DNA of 39,319 bases from an uncultured Clostridia bacterium (GTDB lineage: Bacteria; Bacillota; Clostridia; TANB77; CAG-508). The translations under genes were made by a program, and so were the position numbers. Under the pieces are notes generated by a model, which ran no database searches, was not told where the DNA came from, and saw only the letters and a program-made list of their open reading frames with translations. Location of the stretch: positions 1 to 39,319 of the forward strand of contig CASKJV010000015.1 of NCBI GenBank assembly GCA_949388605.1. The letters run 5' to 3'. Shown one piece after another: positions 16,276 to 26,148 of this stretch (the first letter of the stretch is position 1; each line of letters begins with the position of its first letter).

Positions 16276-17970
16276 CTAATGATTTTTTTCATATTCTTCT
16301 ACAGCATTAATTGCTGCTTCAACTGCTGCCACAGAGCCCTTAACCTTAATATATTTAAGATTATTCTTTTTTAAGTACTCCTCCAGTAAAATAGAAAATC
16401 TCTGGCTTTCTTTTTGAGATTCTATTCTTCCACGATTTTCAAATTTTACTTTTTCTTCATCCATTTCTATGAAAATTGTTATCTGATTTTTAACTCTATT
16501 TCTTAAATACCATACCATTTTTTCGATAATCTCATTTTCTCTTGAAGAATGAAGCGCGGTAATTTCAAGTCCTGCATCTGTGACTATATAGTCTACCTGT
16601 CCCAAAAGATCATAAATCATTTTAAATTGTTCTGCTGCAATATACGACTGATTTGGAATATTTTTTTCTAATGTGCCATCATATACTAAACGTTTAGCAA
16701 ATTCAGGAACATACTCAACTGATTTTCCTAATAATTTAAGATTATATGCAGCACCTAATCCAGCTGTACTTTTACCTGCTCCAGAACTTCCAATAAATGA
16801 AATCATAAAAGTTTCTTTTTTCTCTTTTATTTCTTCATCTGTTACTTTAATAAAATCTGGATAAGCTTCAAACATAGAATATGCCTTTTTTATCATATCC
16901 ATTTGCTGATAAGCTATCTTTTTTGACATTGCTTCATTAATCTCATAGAATTTTAAATCAGTTAATTCTGTTGAAGAACTTAAATACTCTTCATATTTAT
17001 CCAAGTCATCTTCAACAAATACTCCAAAAGCATGTGAGGAGCCTCCACGAGTTCCTGCCATTTTTTCATCTTCTGAACTGTATATTCCAATAAAGTGCAA
17101 TTGCTCCAGATTAGAATTTGGAACATTTGAAAATTTAATGATGGCGGGTTCTAATGAATTGTCCAGCAGTTCAATGTTTAATCCTGTTTTCTCATAGCAA
17201 GCGCGAATCACTGCTTTTATTGCAGACTCATGCTTACTAATTGCTGTGCCAGGTACTCCTAAACATCCTGGGAAATCTACCTTTTGCATAGAACGATTAC
17301 CTAACAACACATATACTTTTCCATCAGAAATATTTCTAATGAGAAAAACCATGTCTACTGTTTGACGACCTTTTACAATTTTTACTCCCTTTTTTCGACT
17401 TGCAGCCAAAATCTCTTTAAAAGAATATTTAAAAAGAATTGGCTTTACTTCAGGCGGAATCAAATTTTCGAAGTCTTTATATCTTCCTTCAATAATCATT
17501 TTCCGAATGTCTGTCGCATGATACTGGAAATCTGTGTTAATTTCAGGATTTATCATTTCAAATCCCAAAGTTTTATTTTTCTTTTCCAAAACAGATAATA
17601 TATCTTCCTGATTTCCTGTGCAAAAATGTGTTACTCCTCGACTGTTGCATATGCTTTTTACATCTTCTACCCATTCTTCAAAAGTTTCTGTATCTTCTAC
17701 AGGAATAATCTCATATTTATCTTCACTAATTCCAGCAGATTTAAAAATTGCTACAATCATTTTTTCTCTTTCAGCAGCTGGTATACTATGATTTTCTGTC
17801 CCACTTTCATAGCATGACCCAATCATCACAATGATTTTGTCATGTTCCCGTGCTAACTTAACAAGAAACTGTTTGTGTCCGTTATGTGGTGGCATCCATT
17901 TCCCGATAGTTGCAACAACTGTCGTTTTTCTCTTTTGACCTTGAACTGTACCATTTGTTACCATATTCAA
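16276..17970 (-). CDS. NMN adenylyltransferase-Nudix-NadR-type kinase fusion
   Basis: This 564-residue protein appears to have three modules. Residues 16-180 are an NMNAT-type nucleotidyltransferase with PPHNGH (27-32, the HxGH motif) and HATDIRKMI (151-159, the ISATxIR-like motif). Residues 200-345 are a Nudix-fold domain whose box is degenerate: E248-x7-R256 is kept but the following REUXEE reads RACYEK. Residues 388-560 are a NadR-like P-loop kinase with GSSGAGKST (394-402). It would make NAD from nicotinamide riboside or NMN. Two CGG codons (41 and 156) are read as Arg, the second at the conserved NMNAT Arg. The DNA looks less AT-rich than its neighbours. It has its own consensus promoter. 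Confidence 0.82.
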   Translation of the reverse strand: MNMVTNGTVQGQKRKTTVVATIGKWMPPHNGHKQFLVKLAREHDKIIVMIGSCYESGTENHSIPAAEREKMIVAIFKSAGISEDKYEIIPVEDTETFEEWVEDVKSICNSRGVTHFCTGNQEDILSVLEKKNKTLGFEMINPEINTDFQYHATDIRKMIIEGRYKDFENLIPPEVKPILFKYSFKEILAASRKKGVKIVKGRQTVDMVFLIRNISDGKVYVLLGNRSMQKVDFPGCLGVPGTAISKHESAIKAVIRACYEKTGLNIELLDNSLEPAIIKFSNVPNSNLEQLHFIGIYSSEDEKMAGTRGGSSHAFGVFVEDDLDKYEEYLSSSTELTDLKFYEINEAMSKKIAYQQMDMIKKAYSMFEAYPDFIKVTDEEIKEKKETFMISFIGSSGAGKSTAGLGAAYNLKLLGKSVEYVPEFAKRLVYDGTLEKNIPNQSYIAAEQFKMIYDLLGQVDYIVTDAGLEITALHSSRENEIIEKMVWYLRNRVKNQITIFIEMDEEKVKFENRGRIESQKESQRFSILLEEYLKKNNLKYIKVKGSVAAVEAAINAVEEYEKNH

Positions 17971-18016
17971 GTTACTCCTTTCATGTAATAAGTTTTATTT
18001 ATTTACTACAGATTTT

Positions 18017-18045
18017 ATTATATCATAGATTCCCTTATATTTCAA
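18017..18045 (-). promoter_or_regulatory. promoter of NMNAT-Nudix-kinase gene
   Basis: On the minus strand, TTGAAA (18045-18040), a 17-bp spacer and TATAAT (18022-18017) lie about 45 bp upstream of the start codon. Confidence 0.75.
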
Positions 18046-18215
18046 GCAATAGCAAGCATTGCTAACATTACTTTGAAGAATAAAAAGTTCTTTCAACACA
18101 ATTTGCATCGCATTTGCCACAATTTGAGGAGAATTGTAGAAAGCACCACATCCAAATGCTCCTAAACTTACTTATATTTTATCAAATAAACCCACACAGC
18201 TTAGTTAAATAAATA

Positions 18216-18782
18216 TTAATCCATAGTAATTCTTCTTTGTATTTCCTCTAACTGTCTAATTCCATTACTTTGTTCTTCAATTATGACATTGGCAATATCT
18301 GCTAGTCTTGGATCAATTTCATATTTTAACAAATTTTCACCCATTCTAATTGCACCTTCATGATGAGGAATCATCTCATTAACAAAATTTAAATTAATAT
18401 TATTTGTTCTAGGAGCACTTCTCATTCTACAAATCATATTCCTTGTTATCCTAATAAAAGTTGTTTCATATAAATTAACATCTCTTCTATTGTTTGAATA
18501 ACCAGAGATTGTCATTGCAACATCTCTCATTTCTGAAATTCCTTTTGTTTGAGTAGTTATTATATTATTAGCTATTCTCTCTAGTTCATTATTATCTGTA
18601 AATCTTAATAAATTTTGGCACATATATATTGCTGATTGATGATGTAGAACCATTGCTCTAATAAAATTTATTGTTACACTATTTGTAATTGGTGCATATG
18701 ACATTTTATCTTCCATATTATTTAATATTTGAAAAAATACACATAAATATTTCCTAGCATAATTATTTTGTATACAATTCAT
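18216..18782 (-). CDS. DUF305 domain protein
   Basis: This 188-residue protein has two DUF305 half-repeats. Each has a helix pair with the family's His-His motif: VLHHQSAIYMCQNLLRF (about 51-67) and MIPHHEGAIRMGENLLKY (about 139-156). The second carries the canonical HHEGAIxM. DUF305 proteins are four-helix ferritin-like folds often found near metal (copper, silver) or stress genes. Metal binding through the His and Met residues is likely but unproven. No signal peptide is obvious, unlike many family members. The ribosome site AAAGGAT is unusually far from the ATG; starting at the Met of MEDKMSYAPI is possible. Confidence 0.85.
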   Translation of the reverse strand: MNCIQNNYARKYLCVFFQILNNMEDKMSYAPITNSVTINFIRAMVLHHQSAIYMCQNLLRFTDNNELERIANNIITTQTKGISEMRDVAMTISGYSNNRRDVNLYETTFIRITRNMICRMRSAPRTNNINLNFVNEMIPHHEGAIRMGENLLKYEIDPRLADIANVIIEEQSNGIRQLEEIQRRITMD

Positions 18783-18973
18783 AAATTATTCACATCCTTT
18801 TCTTAGTATTTAATTTATAAATACTTTTTTACATTAATTATTCATAATTGCCTTTTACAATAAATTGATAAAACACTCCAAAATTATTATATAAGTAATA
18901 TATAATAATTAATTTTATAAAAAATAAATTATTCATTATATAATATTTCGATATACTTTTTTGGTTACAAAAA

Positions 18974-18994
18974 AGCGAACCTTAATGGTTCGCT
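18974..18994 (-). terminator. terminator of ABC exporter operon
   Basis: AGCGAACC (18974-18981) pairs with GGTTCGCT (18987-18994), followed by a run of T on the minus strand. The 302-bp gap 18783-19084 holds this hairpin and nothing else I can support. Confidence 0.8.
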
Positions 18995-19084
18995 AAAAAA
19001 CTCTGTTTAATATAAAATTCAACTCGTCTCTGTCGATAAAAGCTAAATATTTTTTTACTTTCCTTACATTGTTTTTAATTAACT

Positions 19085-21001
19085 TTATTCTAATTCAAAA
19101 GCTCCTGTATATAATTGATAATATGTTCCCTTTTGAGCAATTAAATCTTCATGGTCTCCTCTTTCAATAATTTCTCCATGGTCAAGAACCATTATTGCTT
19201 TAGAATTTCTAACAGTAGATAATCTGTGAGCAATTACAAATACAGTTCTTCCATTCATAAGTTTATCCATACCATCTTGAACAATCTTTTCAGTTCTTGT
19301 ATCAATACTCGAAGTTGCTTCATCTAATATCATAACTGGTGGATCAAGTAAAGCACATCTTGCAATAGCAAGTAATTGTCTCTGTCCTTGAGATAAATTT
19401 GCTCCATCACCTGTTAAATAAGTATCATATCCATTTGGAAGTCTCATAATAAAATCATGTGCATTAGCAAGTTTGGCAGCATTTATTACCTCTTCATCTG
19501 TACTATTATCCATTCCATATTTTATATTTTCTTTTATAGTTCCTGTAAAAAGATTAGTATCTTGAAGAACCATTCCAAGAGAAAGTCTTAAATCATCTTT
19601 TTTAATTTTATTTATATTTATACCATCATATCTTATTTTTCCATCTTCAATATCATAAAAACGATTTATAAGATTAGTAATTGTAGTTTTCCCTGCACCT
19701 GTTGCACCAACAAAAGCAATTTTTTGTCCAGGTTTTGCATATAAAGAAATATTTTTCAGAACTTTTTTATCTTCTTCATAGCAAAAATCAACATCATGCA
19801 TTTCTATATAACCTTTTAATTCTATATATTCTAATCTTCCGTCACTATGCGGATGCTTCCATGCCCATATATCAGTTTTTTCTTTAGTTTCAGTTAAGAC
19901 ACCATCTACATATTTGGCATTTACTAAAGTTACATATCCATTATCCGCTTCTGGTTCTTCATCCATTAATTCAAAAATTCTCTTTGCACCAGCTAAAGCC
20001 ATTACAACAGAATTTAATTGTCGCGAAACTTGATTTATAGGTCTTATAAAAGTCTTACTTAATTGTAAAAAAGAAACTATTAAACCAATACTCACATTTC
20101 CAATACCATTAACCGCAAGTAATCCACCAGTAATAGCAAGTAAAGCATATTGTATATTTCCTAATGCTCCATTAACTGGTCCTAAAGAATTAATAAATTT
20201 ATTAGCATTATAATACTCATTACACAATTGATCATTCAATTTATCAAATTTTTCCTTAGCTTTTTCTTCATAACAAAAAACTTTAACAACTTTTTGACCA
20301 TTAATCATTTCTTCTATATAACCATTTAATTTGCCAACAGATTCTTGTTGCTTAATAAAATATCTACCACTTTTAGAAGTGAAAATTCTTGTATTTATAA
20401 GAATTATTATTAATGAAATAATAACTACTAAAGTAAGATATATATTTGTTACTATCATAGAAATAAATACTGTAATAATTGTGATAGCAGAAGATAATGC
20501 TTGAGGAATACTTTGTGAAATCATTTGACTTAAAGTATCAGTATCGTTTGTATAACGACTCATTATATCTCCATGAGTATGAGTATCAAAATATTTAATT
20601 GGAAGTTTTTGCATTTTTACAAACATTTCATCACGAATTATTTTTAAAGTTCCTTCTGAAATGTATACCATAAATCTACTATAAATAAAACTACTAATAA
20701 CACCAACCACATAAATACATATCATAATCCCTATAGCATGAATAAGACCTGTATATATTGGATTTTCTATTCCAATTAGTGGAATAATATACTTATCAAT
20801 TAAAGTTTGTAAATACAAATTTCCAGCAACAGAAGACATTGTACTTAACAAAATACAAAAAATTACAATTGCAAGTTTGAATTTATAATTTTTAATAATA
20901 TATTTCATTACTCTTGCTAAAACTTTAAAATCTATTTTATTTTTAATTTTAGTATTCATATCTTTTAATTTGAAAAAGAATGCTGTTTTTACTAGGCGCA
21001 T
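19085..21001 (-). CDS. ABC exporter half-transporter, catalytic-site subunit
   Basis: This 638-residue type-IV ABC exporter has six membrane helices (about 45-340), a linker insert (about 355-400) and a nucleotide-binding domain. Walker A is GATGAGKTT, the signature is LSQGQRQ, and Walker B is VMILDEATSSID with the catalytic Glu. Its partner upstream has a degenerate Walker B, so together they make an asymmetric heterodimer of the TM287/288, YheI/YheH type. The substrate is likely lipid, peptide or drug and is unknown. The start is uncertain: the ATG at 21001 lacks a good ribosome site, and the Met of MNTKIKNKIDFK 14 codons in is an alternative. Confidence 0.92.
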   Translation of the reverse strand: MRLVKTAFFFKLKDMNTKIKNKIDFKVLARVMKYIIKNYKFKLAIVIFCILLSTMSSVAGNLYLQTLIDKYIIPLIGIENPIYTGLIHAIGIMICIYVVGVISSFIYSRFMVYISEGTLKIIRDEMFVKMQKLPIKYFDTHTHGDIMSRYTNDTDTLSQMISQSIPQALSSAITIITVFISMIVTNIYLTLVVIISLIIILINTRIFTSKSGRYFIKQQESVGKLNGYIEEMINGQKVVKVFCYEEKAKEKFDKLNDQLCNEYYNANKFINSLGPVNGALGNIQYALLAITGGLLAVNGIGNVSIGLIVSFLQLSKTFIRPINQVSRQLNSVVMALAGAKRIFELMDEEPEADNGYVTLVNAKYVDGVLTETKEKTDIWAWKHPHSDGRLEYIELKGYIEMHDVDFCYEEDKKVLKNISLYAKPGQKIAFVGATGAGKTTITNLINRFYDIEDGKIRYDGININKIKKDDLRLSLGMVLQDTNLFTGTIKENIKYGMDNSTDEEVINAAKLANAHDFIMRLPNGYDTYLTGDGANLSQGQRQLLAIARCALLDPPVMILDEATSSIDTRTEKIVQDGMDKLMNGRTVFVIAHRLSTVRNSKAIMVLDHGEIIERGDHEDLIAQKGTYYQLYTGAFELE

Positions 21002-21089
21002 GAAATTAAAATTTATAAGATATACTAAATGTACCTCGTTAAATTTTAATTGAAATGCAACAACGTAAAAATAGTATTATTTTTTCAAA

Positions 21090-22817
21090 TTAATCTTCGC
21101 CTCCCTTCATCTGAGAAAAAAACACCTCTTTATATATTTCATTAGAAGAAAGCAGTTCTTCATGAGTACCTATTCCATTAATTTCTCCATTATCTAAAAC
21201 TATAATTTTATCTGCATCTTGAACAGATGAAATTCTTTGAGCAATTATAATTTTTGTTGTATTTGGTATTTCTTCTGAAAAAGCTTTTCTAATTAAAATA
21301 TCTGTTTTAGTATCTACAGCACTTGTAGAATCATCTAATATTAAAATTTTAGGCTTTTTTAAAAGTGCTCTAGCAATACAAATTCTCTGTTTTTGACCAC
21401 CAGATACATTGCTTCCACCTTGTTCAATATATGTATTATATCCTTCTGGAAAATTAGATATAAATTCATTTGCTTGTGCCAATTTACAAGCTTTAATTAA
21501 TTCCGCATCTGTTGCTTTTTCATTTCCCCAACGTAAATTTTCTTTAATAGTTCCAGAAAATAAAACATTTTTTTGAAGAACCATTGCAACTTGATTTCTT
21601 AATGATTTTAAATCATAATCTTTAACATTAACTCCACCAACTTTAATAATTCCTGTTGTAACATCATATAATCTAGGAATTAATTGGACTAAAGTTGATT
21701 TTGAAGATCCTGTTCCACCAATAATTCCAATAGTTTCTCCAGAATTAATTTTTAAATCAACATTTTTTAAACATAATTTATTTACATCTTTAACATAACT
21801 AAAATTAACATTCTCAAAAATAATCGAACCATCTTTTACTTCTTTTATTGCATTTTCTTTACTAGTTAAATCACTTTTTTCATCTAAAATTTCAACTATT
21901 CTCTCAGCTGATGCTCTAGAAATCATTATTGTTACTAGAACCATAGATAACATCATAAGTGACATTAAAATTTGCATTGTATATGAAACTAAACTTGTAA
22001 ATTCTCCAGTAGTTAATCCACCTACAATAATTTCTTTTCCACCAAACCATGAAATTAATACAATAATTGTACTTACTGTTATTTGCATTAATGGATCATT
22101 TAAAGCAACTAATTTTTCAGCTTTCATAAATTCTTTATAAATTTTGTCTGATGTTTTATAAAACTTTTTCATTTCTTTATTTTCTGTAACAAAAGATTTT
22201 ACAACTCTTATTCCCTTAACATTTTCTTCAACAGCACTATTTAAATCATCATAAATTTTAATTGCCTTTTCAAAAATTGGATGTGCAGTTGTTGCAATAA
22301 AATACAAACCTAAACCTAAAATGGGAACTGCAATTAAGAAAATAGACGCAAGCTTAATGTTTATAAAAAATGCCATAATCAAAGAAAAAACTATCATCAA
22401 AGGTGCTCTAATTGCCATTCTAATTATCATTTGGAATGACATCTGAATATTATTTATATCAGTAGTATGTCTTGTAACAATACTTGATGTAGAAAATTTA
22501 TCTATATTAGAAAAAGAAAAATCTTGAACATTATAATAAATTTTCTTTCTCAAATTTTTAGCAAATCCACTAGTTGATTTTGCAGCATATGTTCCAGCTT
22601 TTGCACCACAATACATAGCAATAAAAGCACTTACAATAAGTAAAATTCCTATTTCTATTATTACTTTGCTATCACCTTTATTTATTCCATTATCTATTAA
22701 AATAGCCATTAAAAATGGAATAATTACGTCAAATGCTGTTTCAAAAGCCACAAAAAGTGGTGTTAAAATTATTTCTTTTTTGTATTCACCTATACAATTC
22801 ATTAACTTTCTAATCAT
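21090..22817 (-). CDS. ABC exporter half-transporter, degenerate-site subunit
   Basis: This 575-residue partner of the next gene has six membrane helices in residues 15-300 and then a nucleotide-binding domain. Walker A is GGTGSSKST, with Ser instead of Gly before Lys. The signature VSGGQKQR is normal. Walker B is ILILDDSTSAVD, with Asp replacing the catalytic Glu. Such asymmetry is standard in heterodimeric ABC exporters. It is first in the two-gene operon. The terminator of the preceding small gene lies between 22926 and 22958. No regulator gene is adjacent. Confidence 0.92.
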   Translation of the reverse strand: MIRKLMNCIGEYKKEIILTPLFVAFETAFDVIIPFLMAILIDNGINKGDSKVIIEIGILLIVSAFIAMYCGAKAGTYAAKSTSGFAKNLRKKIYYNVQDFSFSNIDKFSTSSIVTRHTTDINNIQMSFQMIIRMAIRAPLMIVFSLIMAFFINIKLASIFLIAVPILGLGLYFIATTAHPIFEKAIKIYDDLNSAVEENVKGIRVVKSFVTENKEMKKFYKTSDKIYKEFMKAEKLVALNDPLMQITVSTIIVLISWFGGKEIIVGGLTTGEFTSLVSYTMQILMSLMMLSMVLVTIMISRASAERIVEILDEKSDLTSKENAIKEVKDGSIIFENVNFSYVKDVNKLCLKNVDLKINSGETIGIIGGTGSSKSTLVQLIPRLYDVTTGIIKVGGVNVKDYDLKSLRNQVAMVLQKNVLFSGTIKENLRWGNEKATDAELIKACKLAQANEFISNFPEGYNTYIEQGGSNVSGGQKQRICIARALLKKPKILILDDSTSAVDTKTDILIRKAFSEEIPNTTKIIIAQRISSVQDADKIIVLDNGEINGIGTHEELLSSNEIYKEVFFSQMKGGED

Positions 22818-22925
22818 TTTTCCTCCATTTTATATTTATATAATAAAAGATCTAGTTTTTAATATTTTTAAAAATTAATTATCCTCATCTTTGTTCTATG
22901 TGCATATTTTGTATATAAAAAATTT

Positions 22926-22958
22926 TAAAGTAACTAAATAAACTATTTAGTTACTTTA
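22926..22958 (-). terminator. terminator of the 100-aa hypothetical gene
   Basis: A 15-bp perfect stem (22926-22940 with 22944-22958) has a 3-nt loop and is followed by a T-rich tract on the minus strand. Confidence 0.75.
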
Positions 22959-22989
22959 ATTTATCCATTACATCTTAATAAAATTTTTA

Positions 22990-23292
22990 TTAAACATTTT
23001 CTTCTGTTTTTTCTTCTAAAACTTCTTCATTTATACTAGTTGTTCCAAAAGAAAAAGTTTTTTTAGAGCTTTTTGCTTTTTCTTCGAATTTTCTGTAAAA
23101 TTCTTCTCTAGCATCATTTAATGTATTTTGCATAGCATCAAACATTTCATCAACATCTTGTTTAGTAAAATCGTATGAATTACTTCTAGCCATAGGTTCT
23201 AAAATTTGTATGTCGTGTAAAACATTATTTACTCTTTTTCCTGCGAATTCCATAAATTTTGTTCTTTTTTCTTTGTTAATTTCTCTTTGCAT
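22990..23292 (-). CDS. hypothetical protein, 100 aa
   Basis: This small, charged, helical protein has no known family that I recognise. Residues 1-70 look like two amphipathic helices (KRTKFMEFAGKRVNNVLHDI and VDEMFDAMQNTLNDAREEFY), and the last 30 residues are a Lys/Ser/Glu-rich tail. No cysteines, signal peptide or membrane helix are present. It could be a nucleoid or ribosome-associated factor, but nothing in the neighbourhood shows that. The ribosome site is TAAGGAGAG. It is monocistronic with its own terminator. Confidence 0.7.
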   Translation of the reverse strand: MQREINKEKRTKFMEFAGKRVNNVLHDIQILEPMARSNSYDFTKQDVDEMFDAMQNTLNDAREEFYRKFEEKAKSSKKTFSFGTTSINEEVLEEKTEENV

Positions 23293-23411
23293 TTTTACAA
23301 CTCTCCTTAATATGTATAATTTTTTAAATTTTACATATATAAAATATCATATAATTATTTTAATTTCAAACAATTTTTTAAATATTTTTTACATTTTCTA
23401 ATTCTTACAAA

Positions 23412-24725
23412 CTATTCTTGTTCTTCTTGAACTACTCCAATTTTACAAGCTTTTATTTTTATAATTCTCTTATCTTTTACTTTTTCAATTTTATAAAGTA
23501 CATTTTCTGTTTCGACAATAGGTTTTTCTTTCTCATCTGGAATTCTTCCAAGTTCTTCTATTAAGAAACCTGAAATTGTATCATAATCTCCTTCTGGAAT
23601 TACTATATCTAACACTTTTTCAACATCTGAAACAGACATACTACCACTTAAGTTATAAGTATTTTCGTCTATTTTTTCATATGAATTTTTTACTATATCA
23701 TATTCATCATAGATTTCTCCTACTATTTCTTCTAGTATATCTTCCATTGTAACAATACCTGCAGTTCCACCATATTCGTCTACAACAATAGCAATTTGTT
23801 TTCTGTTTATTCTTAAATCTTCAAATAATTCATTTACTGGTTTAGTTTCTGGTACATAATATGCTTCTTTTACTAAATTTTTGATTTTAACATTTTTATT
23901 TTTAGTTGATAGTAAAATATCTTTTATATAAACAATACCTTTTATTTCATCTATTGTTTCATCATAAACTGGTATTCTACTATATCTAAATTTATTATTA
24001 TTAGTTATCTCTTCTAAAACTTTAGCTATTGATAAATTTATATCTAACGCATAAACTTCTTTCCTTGGAATCATTATTTCTGAAACAACTTTATCATTAA
24101 ATTCAAAAACATTGTTAATCATTTCTCTTTCTTCTTTATCAATAGTACCTTTTTCTTCTCCAACATTTACCATCATTCTAATTTCTTCTTCAGTAACAGT
24201 TTCTTCTTCATTCCCTGTAATTCCAAAAATTTTAGATACAATATTAGTAGAAAATGTTAAAAATCTAACAAAAGGAGCTGTTATTATTGATATTGCTCTT
24301 ATAACACCTATTGTAGCAAACGAAATTTTTTCATAATATTTCATAGCAATTCTTTTTGGAACTAGTTCTCCAAAAATTAATGTAAAATATGATAATATAA
24401 TAGTAATTAAAATAATTGATACACTATTCCATACTCCAACATCGACTGTTGGAATTAATTCGTGTAATTTTGGTGCAAGCTCACTTGCAAACGCTTCTGA
24501 AGCAAATGCACTTGATAAAAATCCAGCTAAAGTAACACCAATTTGAATTGTTGCTAAAAATTTGCTTGGATTTTCAAGCATTTTCTTTATTCTTTTTGCT
24601 TTCTTATTTCCTTCTTTTGCTTGTAAATCAATTTTAGCATCATTTAATGATATAAATGCTATTTCTGCTGCCGCAAAAAATGCATTACAAGCTATAAGTA
24701 TAATTAATAAAAATATCTGAGTCAT
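23412..24725 (-). CDS. CNNM/HlyC-CorC family membrane protein
   Basis: This 437-residue protein has an N-terminal CNNM (DUF21) transmembrane domain (about 1-195, including AEIAFISLNDAK and FGELVPKRIAMKY), a pair of CBS domains (about 205-325, with IMIPRKEVYALD and VVDEYGGTAGIVTMEDILEEIVGEI), and a C-terminal CorC_HlyC domain (about 345-430). The family is linked to Mg2+ or Co2+ transport, with the CBS pair binding nucleotide. Older 'hemolysin' names are misleading. It is full length and monocistronic, with a GGAGAT ribosome site. Confidence 0.93.
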   Translation of the reverse strand: MTQIFLLIILIACNAFFAAAEIAFISLNDAKIDLQAKEGNKKAKRIKKMLENPSKFLATIQIGVTLAGFLSSAFASEAFASELAPKLHELIPTVDVGVWNSVSIILITIILSYFTLIFGELVPKRIAMKYYEKISFATIGVIRAISIITAPFVRFLTFSTNIVSKIFGITGNEEETVTEEEIRMMVNVGEEKGTIDKEEREMINNVFEFNDKVVSEIMIPRKEVYALDINLSIAKVLEEITNNNKFRYSRIPVYDETIDEIKGIVYIKDILLSTKNKNVKIKNLVKEAYYVPETKPVNELFEDLRINRKQIAIVVDEYGGTAGIVTMEDILEEIVGEIYDEYDIVKNSYEKIDENTYNLSGSMSVSDVEKVLDIVIPEGDYDTISGFLIEELGRIPDEKEKPIVETENVLYKIEKVKDKRIIKIKACKIGVVQEEQE

Positions 24726-24811
24726 TTTTATCTCCTTAAAATTTTTTATTTTTTTATTTTATTTAAAAATTTTCATTTTTAAACTATGTAAAATATAAAT
24801 CATAATAAATT

Positions 24812-25978
24812 TTATTTTAATAATTCTTCTGATAAATTTTCTAATTGAATTATATCTTCACTTTTCATAGTTGACTTTATTGTTACAACTTTTTCACATA
24901 AATTGATATTTTTCATTTTAGAAATACTTTCTTTCATACATCTCGCTGCTGATGGAGCCCAAGATCCATTTTCAATAAGTGCTATTTTACGATTTTGATA
25001 ATTCTTTTCAATTAATAGATGTAAGAAATTACTCATTGGTGTGAAAACACTTCCGTTGTAACTAGCAGATGCTAAAACTATTTTATCATATCTGAAAGCA
25101 TCTTCAACAGCTTCTGCAATATCATCTCTTGATAAATCACTTATTGCTACTTTTTTTGCCCCCTTTTCTTCCAATATTTTTTTCATTTCTTTAGCTACTT
25201 TTTCTGTATTTCCATGAATTGAAGCATATGCTATAAATACGCCATCATTTTCTGGTTTATAACTACTCCAAATATCATATTTTTCAATATAATGTGCTAA
25301 ATTTTCTTTTAATATTGGACCATGTAATGGACAAATCATTTTTATATCTAAACTTGCTGCTTTTTTTAATAAAGCTTGCACTTGAACACCATATTTTCCT
25401 ACTATATTAAAATAGTATCTTCTAGCTTCACAATCCCAATCTTCTTCTGTATCTAATGATCCAAATTTTCCGAAACCATCTGCTGAAAATAATATTTTTT
25501 CAGTTTTTTCATATGTTACCATTACTTCTGGCCAATGTACCATTGGAGCCATGAAGAATTGTAAAGTATGTTTTCCAATAGAAATTTCTTCCCCTTCTTT
25601 TACCACAATTTTTCTATTTTCTATTTTATCTATATTAAAAAATTGTGGTAACATTGAAAATGTTTTTTCATTTCCTATTAATTCCATTTCTGGATATTTA
25701 TTTGCTAATAATTCTATATTATATGCATGATCAGGTTCTAAATGAGAAATTACTAAATAATCTGGTTTTTCACCATTTAATGCTTTTTCTAAATTTTCTA
25801 ACCATTCATCAGTTTTTCTTCTATCTATTGTATCCATTATAACATTTTTATTATCTTTAATTAAATAAGAATTGTATGAAATTCCATTTGGAACAATATA
25901 TTGACTTTCAAATAAATCTATTGTTTTATCATCTGCTCCTATGTAAATAATATCTTCTGAAATTTTTATATCTTTCAT
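24812..25978 (-). CDS. FprA-type flavodiiron protein
   Basis: This 388-residue A-type flavoprotein has a beta-lactamase-like di-iron domain (1-245) with the ligand motif SHLEPDHAYN (His79, Glu81, Asp83, His84), MAPMVHWPEV and CPLHGPIL. A flavodoxin domain follows (about 250-388) with the FMN loop YASIHGNTEKVA and ASASYNGSVFTP. It reduces O2 to water and/or NO, protecting anaerobes; the electron donor (rubredoxin or NADH:rubredoxin reductase) is not in the window. The gene is monocistronic and full length. Its presence supports an obligately anaerobic host. Confidence 0.94.
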   Translation of the reverse strand: MKDIKISEDIIYIGADDKTIDLFESQYIVPNGISYNSYLIKDNKNVIMDTIDRRKTDEWLENLEKALNGEKPDYLVISHLEPDHAYNIELLANKYPEMELIGNEKTFSMLPQFFNIDKIENRKIVVKEGEEISIGKHTLQFFMAPMVHWPEVMVTYEKTEKILFSADGFGKFGSLDTEEDWDCEARRYYFNIVGKYGVQVQALLKKAASLDIKMICPLHGPILKENLAHYIEKYDIWSSYKPENDGVFIAYASIHGNTEKVAKEMKKILEEKGAKKVAISDLSRDDIAEAVEDAFRYDKIVLASASYNGSVFTPMSNFLHLLIEKNYQNRKIALIENGSWAPSAARCMKESISKMKNINLCEKVVTIKSTMKSEDIIQLENLSEELLK

Positions 25979-26077
25979 AAAAAACCCCCAATATATGTTT
26001 ATATTTTCTCGGATATTATATTATAAAGAATTCTAAAATGCAATATATATATATTTATTAAAAGTTGCATTTTTTAA

Positions 26078-26106
26078 TTGACATAACTTGATTACCGTAA
26101 TATAAT
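26078..26106 (+). promoter_or_regulatory. perfect-consensus promoter of Clp-M41 fusion gene
   Basis: TTGACA (26078-26083), a 17-bp spacer and TATAAT (26101-26106) match sigma-A consensus at every position, about 42 bp upstream of the start codon. An AAAGGAGGCG ribosome site follows. Confidence 0.85.
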
Positions 26107-26148
26107 GTATATGCAAAATAATATATAACAAAAGGAGGCGTAAAGCTT

